From: Lewinellaceae bacterium
GTDB lineage: Bacteria; Bacteroidota; Bacteroidia; Chitinophagales; Saprospiraceae
Direction: 5' to 3'
Assembly: GCA_016708875.1 (NCBI GenBank)
Contig: JADJFA010000004.1
Coordinates: 1 to 64,000 of the forward strand
DNA: 64,000 bases
The notes under the pieces are model-generated. The model did not search any database and was not told where the DNA came from. It saw nothing but the letters and a program-made list of their open reading frames with translations. The translations under genes were made by a program, and so were the position numbers. Positions 54,482-61,853 of this stretch are shown one piece after another. Positions within the stretch are counted from its first letter, which is position 1, and every line of letters starts with the position of its first letter.

Positions 54482-55152
54482 TAAAAATCAAATTTAGCCT
54501 CAAACGCTTTCAAGTCCCGAATCGCGGCCAACGGATCCTTCGCGCCAAAAACGCTGTTTCCTGCCACCAGCACATCGGCTCCGGCTTGCAGGAGGCTTTC
54601 TGCGTTGTGCAGCCCCACGCCACCGTCAATTTCGATGAGCGCCTGTGAGTTGGCGGCAAAGATCATTTCTTTGAGTTTGCGGGTTTTGGGCAGGCTGTTG
54701 TAAATGAATTTTTGTCCACCAAAACCTGGGTTCACCGACATAAGACACACTAAATCAATGTCTTCGATGATATCCTCCAATACTGAAACGGGCGTATGCG
54801 GATTGAGTGCCACCCCGGCTTTTGCGCCTGTTTCCTTGATCTGGTGAATGGTGCGGTGCAAATGCGGACAAGCCTCGACATGCACCGTGATTACATCCGC
54901 CCCTGCTTTGCGGAATTGTTCAATAAACTTTTCAGGTTCCACAATCATCAGGTGAACATCGAGCGGCTTTTTTGCCAAACGGCCAATGGCTTCCACGATG
55001 AACATCCCGAAAGTAATGTTCGGAACAAAACGTCCATCCATTACATCGAGGTGAAACCAATCGGCCTCCGAGCTATTTACCATGTCTATTTCTTCCGAGA
55101 GCCGCCCGAAATTGGCTGCGAGCACCGAGGGTGCTATGAGATGTTTTTTCAT
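54481..55152 (-). CDS. rpe: Ribulose-phosphate 3-epimerase
   Basis: 223 residues, full length. TIM-barrel motifs: IAPSVLAANFGRLSEEI, WFHLDVMDGRFVPNITFG (metal-binding His, catalytic Asp), LDVHLMIVEPEKFI, VCLMSVNPGFGGQKFI and IEIDGGVGLHNAESLLQAGADVLVAGNSVF. Interconverts ribulose-5-P and xylulose-5-P in the pentose phosphate pathway. First gene of the operon with lptF and the PAP2 phosphatase. Confidence 0.95.
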   Translation of the reverse strand: MKKHLIAPSVLAANFGRLSEEIDMVNSSEADWFHLDVMDGRFVPNITFGMFIVEAIGRLAKKPLDVHLMIVEPEKFIEQFRKAGADVITVHVEACPHLHRTIHQIKETGAKAGVALNPHTPVSVLEDIIEDIDLVCLMSVNPGFGGQKFIYNSLPKTRKLKEMIFAANSQALIEIDGGVGLHNAESLLQAGADVLVAGNSVFGAKDPLAAIRDLKAFEAKFDF

Positions 55153-55195
55153 ATTTTTGGATGTTGGACCGTCTAAGAAGATGATTGATGGGTTT

Positions 55196-55303
55196 AACTT
55201 GAAATATGGAACACGGATGACACGGATGAGACACGGATTTATTATTTCATGTGCTAATAAATCCGTGTCTCATCCGTGTCATCCGTGTTCCATATTTTAA
55301 GTT
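55196..55303. repeat. 45-bp inverted repeat (acacggatgacac type)
   Basis: Arms 55196-55240 and 55259-55303 match at 44 of 45 positions, with an 18-nt loop. Each arm holds three tandem ACACGGATG-like words, as in the hairpin at 48075-48186. It lies upstream of rpe and downstream of the exonuclease gene, both minus strand. Confidence 0.93.
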
Positions 55304-55333
55304 AACCAGTATTTAAAATTCAAAGTCCAAAGT

Positions 55334-56092
55334 CTACCTTACCGTCACCACCTGATCGGCGCGGAGCAAAGGTAGCCGTTTGAGTCGCAAGAAGAGTTGT
55401 ACCGTGGCGAGTACGTCTTTTTCGCAATAGGCCGCAATCCGGTCAAGGTCACGCTCCTCCCAATACACCTGGCCCACGTCGGCGCCGCTGATATCGTCCT
55501 TTGGGGAAGGAATGTCGAACACAGCACAAAGCAACCGCAAGGAAGTGTAGTTTTTGATGTCGCCGAATTTCCACATTTCAAGTGTGTCGAGCAGGTGTTT
55601 GGTTTCCCAGGGCTTCCGCCCCGCGATGTCGAGCATTTTGGGCAACGGCAACTGATTGATTAGCGAGCGACGACAGATGTACGGTACGTCGAACTCCTTA
55701 ATATTATGGCCACAAACGGCAAACTTGTCCGGGCTGTTGAAATGCCGGTTGAGCAAATCGGCAAAATCCTCAATCACGGTGGCTTCCAGATGGTTGGAAA
55801 ATGATTTGAGGCGCAATATTGGTTCCTTGCTGTCTTGTTGGCGGGTAAGAAAACCTACGGAGATGCAGATGATCTTGCCATATTCGGAGTAAATGCCTGC
55901 CCGCGTTTTGAATAGTTCCTCTAATTCATCCTGCTCAATATCATCGTCGGGTCTTTTGAGCATCGTTCGGCATTTTGAGCGCCAGAGCTCTTGCATTTCA
56001 TCGCTCAAATCATCGAACTCCTGGACGCACGGAGCTGTTTCAATGTCGAGAAAGAGGATGTTGTAAATATCGTAGACGTCAAAAGCGGACAT
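55334..56092 (-). CDS. PolB-type 3'-5' exonuclease domain protein
   Basis: 252 residues. RNase H-like exonuclease of the DEDDy type: Exo I LFLDIETAP, Exo II VCGHNIKEFDVPYICRR, Exo III AYCEKDVLATVQLFLR. The order and HNIKEFD text match the family annotated as predicted 3'-5' exonuclease related to the PolB exonuclease domain. A role in nucleic-acid proofreading or repair is inferred. A promoter box lies 38 nt upstream of its ATG. Confidence 0.85.
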   Translation of the reverse strand: MSAFDVYDIYNILFLDIETAPCVQEFDDLSDEMQELWRSKCRTMLKRPDDDIEQDELEELFKTRAGIYSEYGKIICISVGFLTRQQDSKEPILRLKSFSNHLEATVIEDFADLLNRHFNSPDKFAVCGHNIKEFDVPYICRRSLINQLPLPKMLDIAGRKPWETKHLLDTLEMWKFGDIKNYTSLRLLCAVFDIPSPKDDISGADVGQVYWEERDLDRIAAYCEKDVLATVQLFLRLKRLPLLRADQVVTVR

Positions 56093-56441
56093 AGAGCGAA
56101 AAATTTTGACCCGGAAAAACCCGGTGCTACAAAGGTAGGGTATCCCCCGAATTTTGAGATAAGCCTATTGAAAGGGAAAATTATTTTTTTAACACTTTTA
56201 CAAAATGATACTACTGAAAATCAATGAGTTAGAATATTTTTCAAAAAATATTCTTAAAAAACCGACCTTTGCAGGGGCAATAAAGAAATAGACCAGCGGT
56301 TTATACTGCATCTTTTTCAATCACAAGCCGTTTCATCTTCGGCATTACAACTTACCAACTTTTTTCACTTCGGAAGGTAGCCTATGACTCGATAACAACA
56401 TCATTCATTGATTCGTAAACCTTTCACTTTTTTCAAAATTT
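56093..56441. other. 349-bp divergent intergenic region
   Basis: Contains a minus-strand -7 box (56130-56137) for the exonuclease gene. A CGACCTTTGC word near 56262-56271 may act as the -7 box of the plus-strand coiled-coil gene, which would give a leader of about 170 nt. It is AT-rich in the middle. No ORF, no hairpin and no RNA gene recognised. Confidence 0.5.
56130..56137 (-). promoter_or_regulatory. -7 box (TACCTTTG) for the exonuclease gene
   Basis: Minus-strand TACCTTTG, 38 nt before the ATG at 56092, fits TAnnTTTG. No good -33 TTTG was found at the expected distance. Confidence 0.5.
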
Positions 56442-57464
56442 ATGAGCACTCCCACCAATTTCAATCAACCCGCAACGCCAAACTACGGCGCCCCTGAAGG
56501 CGGCAACAGCCAAAAACGCGTAACGACCATCATGGGCGTGGCCATCGCAGCACTGCTCGGATTATGCGTTTTCCTCCTGGTTAGCAAACTCAACACCGGC
56601 AAACAGCTGGATGCAACCACGATGGAACTCACCCAACAAAAAGAAGCGTTTACTGAACTGGACGCCAAATACAACGAGGCGGTTACTCAACTTGAGCAGC
56701 AAAAAGGCATCAATGCCGAACTGGATGCGAAAATCAACCAGCAATTGGCAGACCTCGAGACCAGCAAAAACCAAATCGCTGGTCTTATCCGCAGCAATAA
56801 AGACTACAAAGGCGGAATGGCCAGCCTTCAGCGCCAAAAAGAGCAGTTTCTCGTTGAAATCGAAGACCTGAAAAAACAAGTCGGCATCCTGACCGAAACC
56901 AACACACAGTTGACTGGTCAGAATGAGCAACTTACTACTTCGTTGAACGAAACGCAGACCCGATTGCAAGAAGAAGGCAGTGCAAAAGCAGCCCTTATTT
57001 CTGAAAAAACTGCCATCGAAACGGAGCGCAACCAGCTCAGCAAAAAAGTAGACGTTGCTTCTGCCATCCGCGTGAAAAACGTGGAAGTGAAAGCCAAAGA
57101 CGTGCGCAGCAACGGCAAAGAGCGCACCAAATCTAAAGCCAAAAAAGTGGACAAACTGAGCATTTGCTTCATGACTGAAGCCAATGAAGTGACTCCTGCT
57201 GGCGAAGAAACGTTCTACATCCGCGTAGTAGACCCAACTGGTGCTCCGCTCGCCATTGAAAGCCTTGGATCAGGCGTTGGTCAGAACAAGCGTGACGAAA
57301 GCGAATTCCGCTACACCACGACCGCTACTACCAACTACACCAATGGCGAAACGCAGGTTTGCGGCGCATGGCAGCCTGGCCAGAACTTCGTAAAAGGCAA
57401 GTACCAGGTTGAAATTTTCAACAAAGGTTACTTGGTTGGCACTGGCAACTTCAACTTGAAGTAA
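56442..57464 (+). CDS. Membrane-anchored coiled-coil protein
   Basis: 340 residues. A Pro/Asn-rich N-terminus precedes one TM (TTIMGVAIAALLGLCVFLLVS, about 28-50). A long coiled coil follows (about 55-205; many Gln/Glu/Lys heptads such as LEQQKGINAELDAKINQQLADL). After a Lys-rich linker (NGKERTKSKAKKVDKL), a beta-rich C-terminal domain reads LSICFMTEANEVTPAGEETFYIRVVDPTGAPL ... GKYQVEIFNKGYLVGTGNFNLK. The layout recurs in Bacteroidota; function unknown. Single gene with its own strong terminator. Confidence 0.75.
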   Translation: MSTPTNFNQPATPNYGAPEGGNSQKRVTTIMGVAIAALLGLCVFLLVSKLNTGKQLDATTMELTQQKEAFTELDAKYNEAVTQLEQQKGINAELDAKINQQLADLETSKNQIAGLIRSNKDYKGGMASLQRQKEQFLVEIEDLKKQVGILTETNTQLTGQNEQLTTSLNETQTRLQEEGSAKAALISEKTAIETERNQLSKKVDVASAIRVKNVEVKAKDVRSNGKERTKSKAKKVDKLSICFMTEANEVTPAGEETFYIRVVDPTGAPLAIESLGSGVGQNKRDESEFRYTTTATTNYTNGETQVCGAWQPGQNFVKGKYQVEIFNKGYLVGTGNFNLK

Positions 57465-57495
57465 TTTCAGGGCTTCCAATAGATAAAAAACTGCC

Positions 57496-57532
57496 AGCGG
57501 CGGTGCGAATATTTCGCACCGCCGCTTTTTTT
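57496..57532 (+). terminator. Rho-independent terminator of the coiled-coil gene
   Basis: A GC-rich stem AGCGGCGGTGCGAA / TTCGCACCGCCGCT (57496-57509, 57513-57526) with a 3-nt loop, followed by seven Ts. This is the most classical terminator in the window. Confidence 0.92.
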
Positions 57533-57539
57533 ATACTTT

Positions 57540-57615
57540 GCCACGAATTGCACTAATTTACACGAATTACGACACAGAACATATCTGTTTAGTGTAAATT
57601 AGTGCAATTCGTGGC
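57540..57615. repeat. 24-bp perfect inverted repeat (ccacgaattgcac type)
   Basis: Arms 57540-57563 and 57592-57615 are perfect, with a 28-nt loop. The loop repeats the arm word (ACACGAATTACGAC). It lies right after a classical terminator and before the promoter of the kinase gene, so it is not needed for termination. Confidence 0.92.
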
Positions 57616-57637
57616 TACCCTTGTTAACCGAAAAAAC

Positions 57638-57645
57638 TACTTTTG
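57638..57645 (+). promoter_or_regulatory. -7 box (TACTTTTG) for the BadF-type kinase
   Basis: TACTTTTG followed by CCCCC, 35 nt before the ATG at 57681. It supports the ATG at 57681 over the upstream in-frame start. Confidence 0.55.
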
Positions 57646-57680
57646 CCCCCAAAGTGTATTTTTTACAAAAAGCCTTTCTT

Positions 57681-58514
57681 ATGGTCATTATTGCCGATTG
57701 CGGTTCTACAAAATGCGACTGGTTGCTATTGCACGGTGGGCGCGACCAACAACTGGAGAACACCGTTGGATTTAGCCCGTTTTTCCACACAACAGCGGAA
57801 ATTCGGGATATACTGGAGGATCAATTGCTTCCCAAGATTCAAGAAGAAGATGTGACAGCAGTCTTTTTTTATGGCACTGGGGTACATGATGCCCGTCGTG
57901 CCGAGATCGTTGCGGCAGCACTCAAGGCGGTGTTCCCGAATGCTACAGCCGAGGTAGAGCACGACCTTTTGGGCGCTGCACGGGCAGTATGTTGCCGAAA
58001 CCCTGGCATTGCTTGTATTCTTGGGACGGTATCAAACAGTTGTTATTTCGATGGTGTCAAAATCCTGGACAATGTCCCTTCCCTTGGCTGGCTGATCGGC
58101 GACGAAGGAAGTGGAACGCACTTGGGCAAAGCACTGCTCCGCGCCTGGTTTTACCGCGAATTACCGGCCGACCTCGATGCCGCATTCAGAAAGGCGCACC
58201 CCGAAGGAGCGAACGCCATCAAAGATCGCGCTTACGAGAAAGGGGCAAACGCCTACCTTGCTACCTTCACACGGTTTTTGGGCGATCACCTTCAACATCC
58301 TTTCATTCAAAAATTGGTTTCGGATTGTTTCGGCGAATTCCTCGACCGCCATGTATCAAAATACCAGGGTTATCAGCATGTCCCTGTCCATTTCGTCGGC
58401 TCCATCGCCCATCATTTTCAGGAAATTCTGTCAAAATGTTTAGAGGATCGCCGCTTACAAATTGGACGAATTGTACGAAAACCAATTTATTCTTTGGCAG
58501 AATTTCACCAGTGA
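57681..58514 (+). CDS. BadF/BadG/BcrA/BcrD ATPase family sugar kinase (GlcNAc kinase-like)
   Basis: 277 residues from ATG 57681. ASKHA-fold markers are the N-terminal phosphate loop IIADCGSTKCDWLLLHGG, then FFYGTGVHDARRA, GIACILGTVSNSCYFDG and LGWLIGDEGSGTHLGKALLRAW. It resembles eukaryotic-type N-acetylglucosamine kinase, common in Bacteroidota. ATP-dependent phosphorylation of an amino sugar is inferred. pfkA follows 9 bp downstream. Confidence 0.85.
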   Translation: MVIIADCGSTKCDWLLLHGGRDQQLENTVGFSPFFHTTAEIRDILEDQLLPKIQEEDVTAVFFYGTGVHDARRAEIVAAALKAVFPNATAEVEHDLLGAARAVCCRNPGIACILGTVSNSCYFDGVKILDNVPSLGWLIGDEGSGTHLGKALLRAWFYRELPADLDAAFRKAHPEGANAIKDRAYEKGANAYLATFTRFLGDHLQHPFIQKLVSDCFGEFLDRHVSKYQGYQHVPVHFVGSIAHHFQEILSKCLEDRRLQIGRIVRKPIYSLAEFHQ

Positions 58515-58523
58515 ACCAAAAAA

Positions 58524-59522
58524 ATGGCAAAAGCAATAAAAGATATTAAACGCATCGCAGTATTTACGTCAGGTGGTGATGCCCCCGGCATGAATGCTGC
58601 TGTTCGCGCCATCGTCCGCAACGCGTTCAACAACGACCTCCATATTTATGGCATTATGCGGGGATACGAAGGGATGATTGACGGCAATATCAAACGATTG
58701 GAAACCACCGATGTGGGCAACATCATCCACCGGGGCGGCACTATCCTGAAAACGGCGCGCAGTCAAAAGTTTATGAGCAAAGAAGGCCGTCAGCAAGCTT
58801 ACGAGAATTTGATTGACAACGACATAGATGCGTTGATCGCCATCGGTGGAAACGGCACGTTTACAGGGGCAATGAAGTTTATGGAAGAATTTCCCGACAT
58901 GCCGATTGTGGGAATCCCAGGCACCATTGACAATGACCTTTTCGGCACAGACTTCACCATTGGCTTTGATACCGCTGTAAACACGGCAGTTGAGGCAGTG
59001 GACAAAATTAGAGACACTGCCGACTCACACAACCGACTCTTTTTTGTGGAAGTAATGGGCCGTAATTCGGGCTTTATTGCGCTCCACACTGCTATTGCAG
59101 GCGGTGCGGGAGGAGTGCTCATCCCAGAGGAAGAAACTTCGATTGACGATTTGGTGAAACTCCTGAAACGAGGCGCAAAACGAGCCAAATTGTTCAGCAT
59201 CGTCATCGTGGCAGAAGGCAACCAAATGGGCACTGTTTATGACATTGCCCATAAGGTGGAAGAAAAAATTGATCTCTACGACGACATTAAAGTGACCGTT
59301 ATCGGCCACTTGCAACGAGGCGGTTCACCCAGCGCTTTTGACCGGGTACTGTCTTCCATACTGGGATTCACTTCAGTAGAGGCGCTATTGGCCGGAAAAT
59401 CTGGCGTGATGGTTGGCATCCGAAACAACAACATTGACTATACAACCTTTGCAGAGGCCATCGAAAAGCCCAAACCCATGAACAAAGATTTATTGAGGAT
59501 GGCGCATATTTTGGCGCAGTAG
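58524..59522 (+). CDS. pfkA: ATP-dependent 6-phosphofructokinase
   Basis: 332 residues. Motifs: FTSGGDAPGMNAAVRAIVRNA (ATP/allosteric loop), AIGGNGTFTGAM, GIPGTIDNDLFGTDFTIGFDTAV (catalytic TIDND), VEVMGRNSGFIALHTAI and GHLQRGGSPSAFDRVL. The residue before the second acidic position (GGNGT rather than GGDGS) is a mild departure in the ATP-binding loop. Catalyses fructose-6-P to fructose-1,6-bisphosphate in glycolysis. Probably co-transcribed with the sugar kinase. Confidence 0.94.
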   Translation: MAKAIKDIKRIAVFTSGGDAPGMNAAVRAIVRNAFNNDLHIYGIMRGYEGMIDGNIKRLETTDVGNIIHRGGTILKTARSQKFMSKEGRQQAYENLIDNDIDALIAIGGNGTFTGAMKFMEEFPDMPIVGIPGTIDNDLFGTDFTIGFDTAVNTAVEAVDKIRDTADSHNRLFFVEVMGRNSGFIALHTAIAGGAGGVLIPEEETSIDDLVKLLKRGAKRAKLFSIVIVAEGNQMGTVYDIAHKVEEKIDLYDDIKVTVIGHLQRGGSPSAFDRVLSSILGFTSVEALLAGKSGVMVGIRNNNIDYTTFAEAIEKPKPMNKDLLRMAHILAQ

Positions 59523-59543
59523 TTATTGGTTTGATGGTTTTAA

Positions 59544-59591
59544 GTGTTTGAGGAGTTTGAATTGTCGGCGCACTTCAAACTCCTCAAACAC
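59544..59591. terminator. 18-bp perfect hairpin with caaacacct repeats
   Basis: Arms 59544-59561 and 59574-59591 are perfect, with a 12-nt loop. The right side continues into tandem CTCAAACAC words to about 59615. It is between the convergent pfkA and VOC genes. Confidence 0.82.
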
Positions 59592-59615
59592 CTCAAACAC
59601 CTCAAACCCCTCAAA

Positions 59616-59990
59616 CTATTCCTTTGGTTGTTCCCAAAGCTCAATCTTGTTCCCCTCAGGGTCCATTACCCAGGCAAATTTGCCGAATTCCTCCGAAACA
59701 GGTTCGCCCACAAGCGGCACGCCTTCTGCTCTAAGTGCCGTCACCAAAGCATCCAGGTCATTTACCCGAAAGTTTATCATGAACGCTGATTCCGATGGCG
59801 CAAAATATTCCGTGGTCTGTTTGAAAAAACTCAGGTTGGAGCAGGCTTCCGGGTTAGGGTCGTCCTTGTAAAAAAATTGCGTTCCCCAACTTTCTAAGTC
59901 TATTCCCAAATGCTTGGTATACCAGGCGCGGGTTTCTTCGAGGTGTTGGCATTTGATAAAAATACCGCCTAAGCCAATGACTCTTTTCAT
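59616..59990 (-). CDS. VOC-family (glyoxalase/bleomycin resistance-like) protein
   Basis: 124 residues. Two beta-alpha-beta modules: VIGLGGIFIKCQHLEETRAWYTKHLGIDLESWG and MINFRVNDLDALVTALRAEGVPLVGEPVSEEFGKFAWVMDPEGNKIELWEQ. The metal ligands of the fold can be placed (Glu in KIELWE), while the first His position reads Lys (IFIKCQ). Catalytic activity is therefore uncertain. A good promoter lies upstream. Confidence 0.85.
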   Translation of the reverse strand: MKRVIGLGGIFIKCQHLEETRAWYTKHLGIDLESWGTQFFYKDDPNPEACSNLSFFKQTTEYFAPSESAFMINFRVNDLDALVTALRAEGVPLVGEPVSEEFGKFAWVMDPEGNKIELWEQPKE

Positions 59991-60026
59991 GTGTGTTGTG
60001 TGTTAAAGAAAATCTCTTCAGGAGGC

Positions 60027-60034
60027 CAAAAGTA
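60027..60034 (-). promoter_or_regulatory. Promoter of the VOC gene (-33 TTTG, -7 TACTTTTG)
   Basis: Minus-strand TACTTTTG, 36 nt before the ATG at 59990, with a TTTG exactly 21 nt upstream. This is the textbook Bacteroidota spacing. Confidence 0.65.
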
Positions 60035-60097
60035 GTCTGTTGAGCAAACAAAATTCAAAAAAGAGACTTGTGCTTGCAAGGGCGCAGTGCATCGTTC

Positions 60098-60105
60098 TAC
60101 ATTTG
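60098..60105 (+). promoter_or_regulatory. Promoter of the DoxX-like gene (-33 TTG, -7 TACATTTG)
   Basis: TACATTTG followed by CCC, with TTG at 60074-60076 (21 nt spacer). It drives the gene starting at 60221, so its transcript would carry the hairpin 60119-60156 in the 5' UTR. Confidence 0.6.
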
Positions 60106-60118
60106 CCCGGTTGTAAGG

Positions 60119-60156
60119 GATATTGGGATATTAAGATATTTGGATATCCCAATATC
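60119..60156. repeat. Hairpin of gatattgggatat words in a 5' UTR
   Basis: Arms 60119-60131 and 60144-60156 are perfect (13 bp), with a 12-nt loop. More GATATT/AATATC words follow to 60175. Located between a promoter and its gene. Confidence 0.8.
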
Positions 60157-60220
60157 TTAATATTCAATATCTTAAATTCCTGCATCAGCAAATCCACAAT
60201 TAAACGAATCCACTCTAATA

Positions 60221-61738
60221 ATGACATCGCTCCCTACACTGCTTATTTCCTTTGCCATCGTTGGCATGATCTTGACCATTTGGACGGTTTGGAAGAAAAA
60301 ATCAAACTCCACTTTTTGGACTTTCTTGCAGTATTTCTGCGGCGTATGGTTCGTTTTCTCCGGCCTGGTAAAAGCGGTGGACCCCATCGGTACGGCCTAT
60401 AAAATGCTCGATTATTTTGCGGCGTTCGAGACAACCTTTGAAGGCCTTGACAATGTTTTCAAGGGAATTGCGCCACTTTTCCCATGGCTGGCAAAGTACA
60501 GTTTGGGCTTTTCAATCACCATGATTGTGCTGGAAATTGCCATCGGCGCCATGCTGATGGTGGGATATACGCGCAAGTGGACGGCCTGGCTGTTTTTCCT
60601 GATCGTGTTCTTTTTTACCATTCTGACGGGCTTCACCTTCCTGACGGGCTATGTGCCTTCGGATGCCAATTTCTTTGATTTTGCCAAATGGGGCCCCTAT
60701 GTAAAAGAATATATGCGCGTAACCGACTGCGGTTGTTTCGGTGATTTTATCAAACTCGACCCTAAGATTTCCTTCTTCAAAGACCTTGGCCTAATGGTCC
60801 CTGCCCTGCTGTTCATGTGGCGCTCGCGCAACAAACACCAATTGTGGACCGCCCGGACCCGCAACATCGTTGTCGGCTTAGTCACGGTGGGCTCTTTGTT
60901 GCTCTGTGTGCGCAACACCTACTGGGATTTGCCGATGGTTGATTTCCGTCCGTTCAAAATCGGCAGTGACGTACGCGCACAAAAGGAATTGGAAGCCAGC
61001 GCCAAAATTGACATCCTCGGTTGGGTCCTGGAGGACACCATCAATCACGTGAAAATCAAGTACATGGAGCCAGAACCAGGCAAAATCACGTACTATAAAG
61101 AGTACACCGCCGCCAAAGGCTGGAAAGTGCGCGAGCAGATCAAGACTGATTTTTACATCCTGAAAGACAGCGTGAAAGTGCCCATTACGAAAACAAAAGT
61201 CAGCGATTTTGCCGTGGAAGATGGCGACAACGGGGAGGTTACGGATGATCTTTTGAACGAGAAAAACTACAGCCTGATGATCGTAGCCTATCACCTTGAA
61301 GGCGAAAAACAGACCGAAACCTACACCGTTCAGGACACCACCTGGGTAAATGACACCATTGTGGTTTCTGTTGATTCGATACGATTGCAGCCACGTGTAC
61401 AATCCGTTCAGGCGCGCAAATTGGAGCGCTTGGTATTCGTGCCGACACCTGAATACGCCGCCCTTTTCCAAAACGGCGTGAACCCGCTGGCCGAAGCCGC
61501 CCAAAAAGCAGGTTGGAAAGTCTATTGCATTACCACTTTTGGTGATTCAGAAGTGTCTGCGGATTTTGCAAAAAAAGTCGGCGCGAAGTATCCATTCTAC
61601 CGTGCAGACGACAAGTTGCTCAAAACCATCATCCGCGCCAGTCCCGGCGTGGTGGTCTGGAAAGATGGCGTAGTGCTCGATATGTACCATCACAAGCACC
61701 TGCCTACTTTTGAGGCTTTGGGAGCGAAGTGGAAGTGA
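60221..61738 (+). CDS. DoxX/MauE-type membrane protein with thioredoxin-like C-terminal domain (BT_3928-like)
   Basis: 505 residues. The N-terminal half has a DoxX/MauE-like four-helix core: WFVFSGLVKAVDPIGTAYKMLDYF, ILTGFTFLTGY, and VTDCGCFGDFIKL with the CGCFG motif. A periplasmic segment and a C-terminal thioredoxin-like fold follow (LAEAAQKAGWKVYCITTFGDSEV ... GVVVWKDGVVLDMYHHKHLP) without a CxxC. The arrangement matches uncharacterised Bacteroidota proteins of the BT_3928 type. A role in quinone or thiol redox at the inner membrane is inferred. Confidence 0.8.
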   Translation: MTSLPTLLISFAIVGMILTIWTVWKKKSNSTFWTFLQYFCGVWFVFSGLVKAVDPIGTAYKMLDYFAAFETTFEGLDNVFKGIAPLFPWLAKYSLGFSITMIVLEIAIGAMLMVGYTRKWTAWLFFLIVFFFTILTGFTFLTGYVPSDANFFDFAKWGPYVKEYMRVTDCGCFGDFIKLDPKISFFKDLGLMVPALLFMWRSRNKHQLWTARTRNIVVGLVTVGSLLLCVRNTYWDLPMVDFRPFKIGSDVRAQKELEASAKIDILGWVLEDTINHVKIKYMEPEPGKITYYKEYTAAKGWKVREQIKTDFYILKDSVKVPITKTKVSDFAVEDGDNGEVTDDLLNEKNYSLMIVAYHLEGEKQTETYTVQDTTWVNDTIVVSVDSIRLQPRVQSVQARKLERLVFVPTPEYAALFQNGVNPLAEAAQKAGWKVYCITTFGDSEVSADFAKKVGAKYPFYRADDKLLKTIIRASPGVVVWKDGVVLDMYHHKHLPTFEALGAKWK

Positions 61739-61767
61739 TTTTTTCTTAGGCAACAAAAAACGCTCCG

Positions 61768-61806
61768 AGACCTCGTAGGTAATAAAACCTGCGAGGTCTT
61801 TTTTTT
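61768..61806 (+). terminator. Rho-independent terminator of the DoxX-like gene
   Basis: Stem AGACCTCGTAGGT / ACCTGCGAGGTCT (61768-61780, 61787-61799; one G-U pair), 6-nt loop, followed by seven Ts. Confidence 0.9.
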
Positions 61807-61853
61807 CGTAAATTTCCCGCATATTTGACCGTCCAAACACAAAAACTGAGGCT

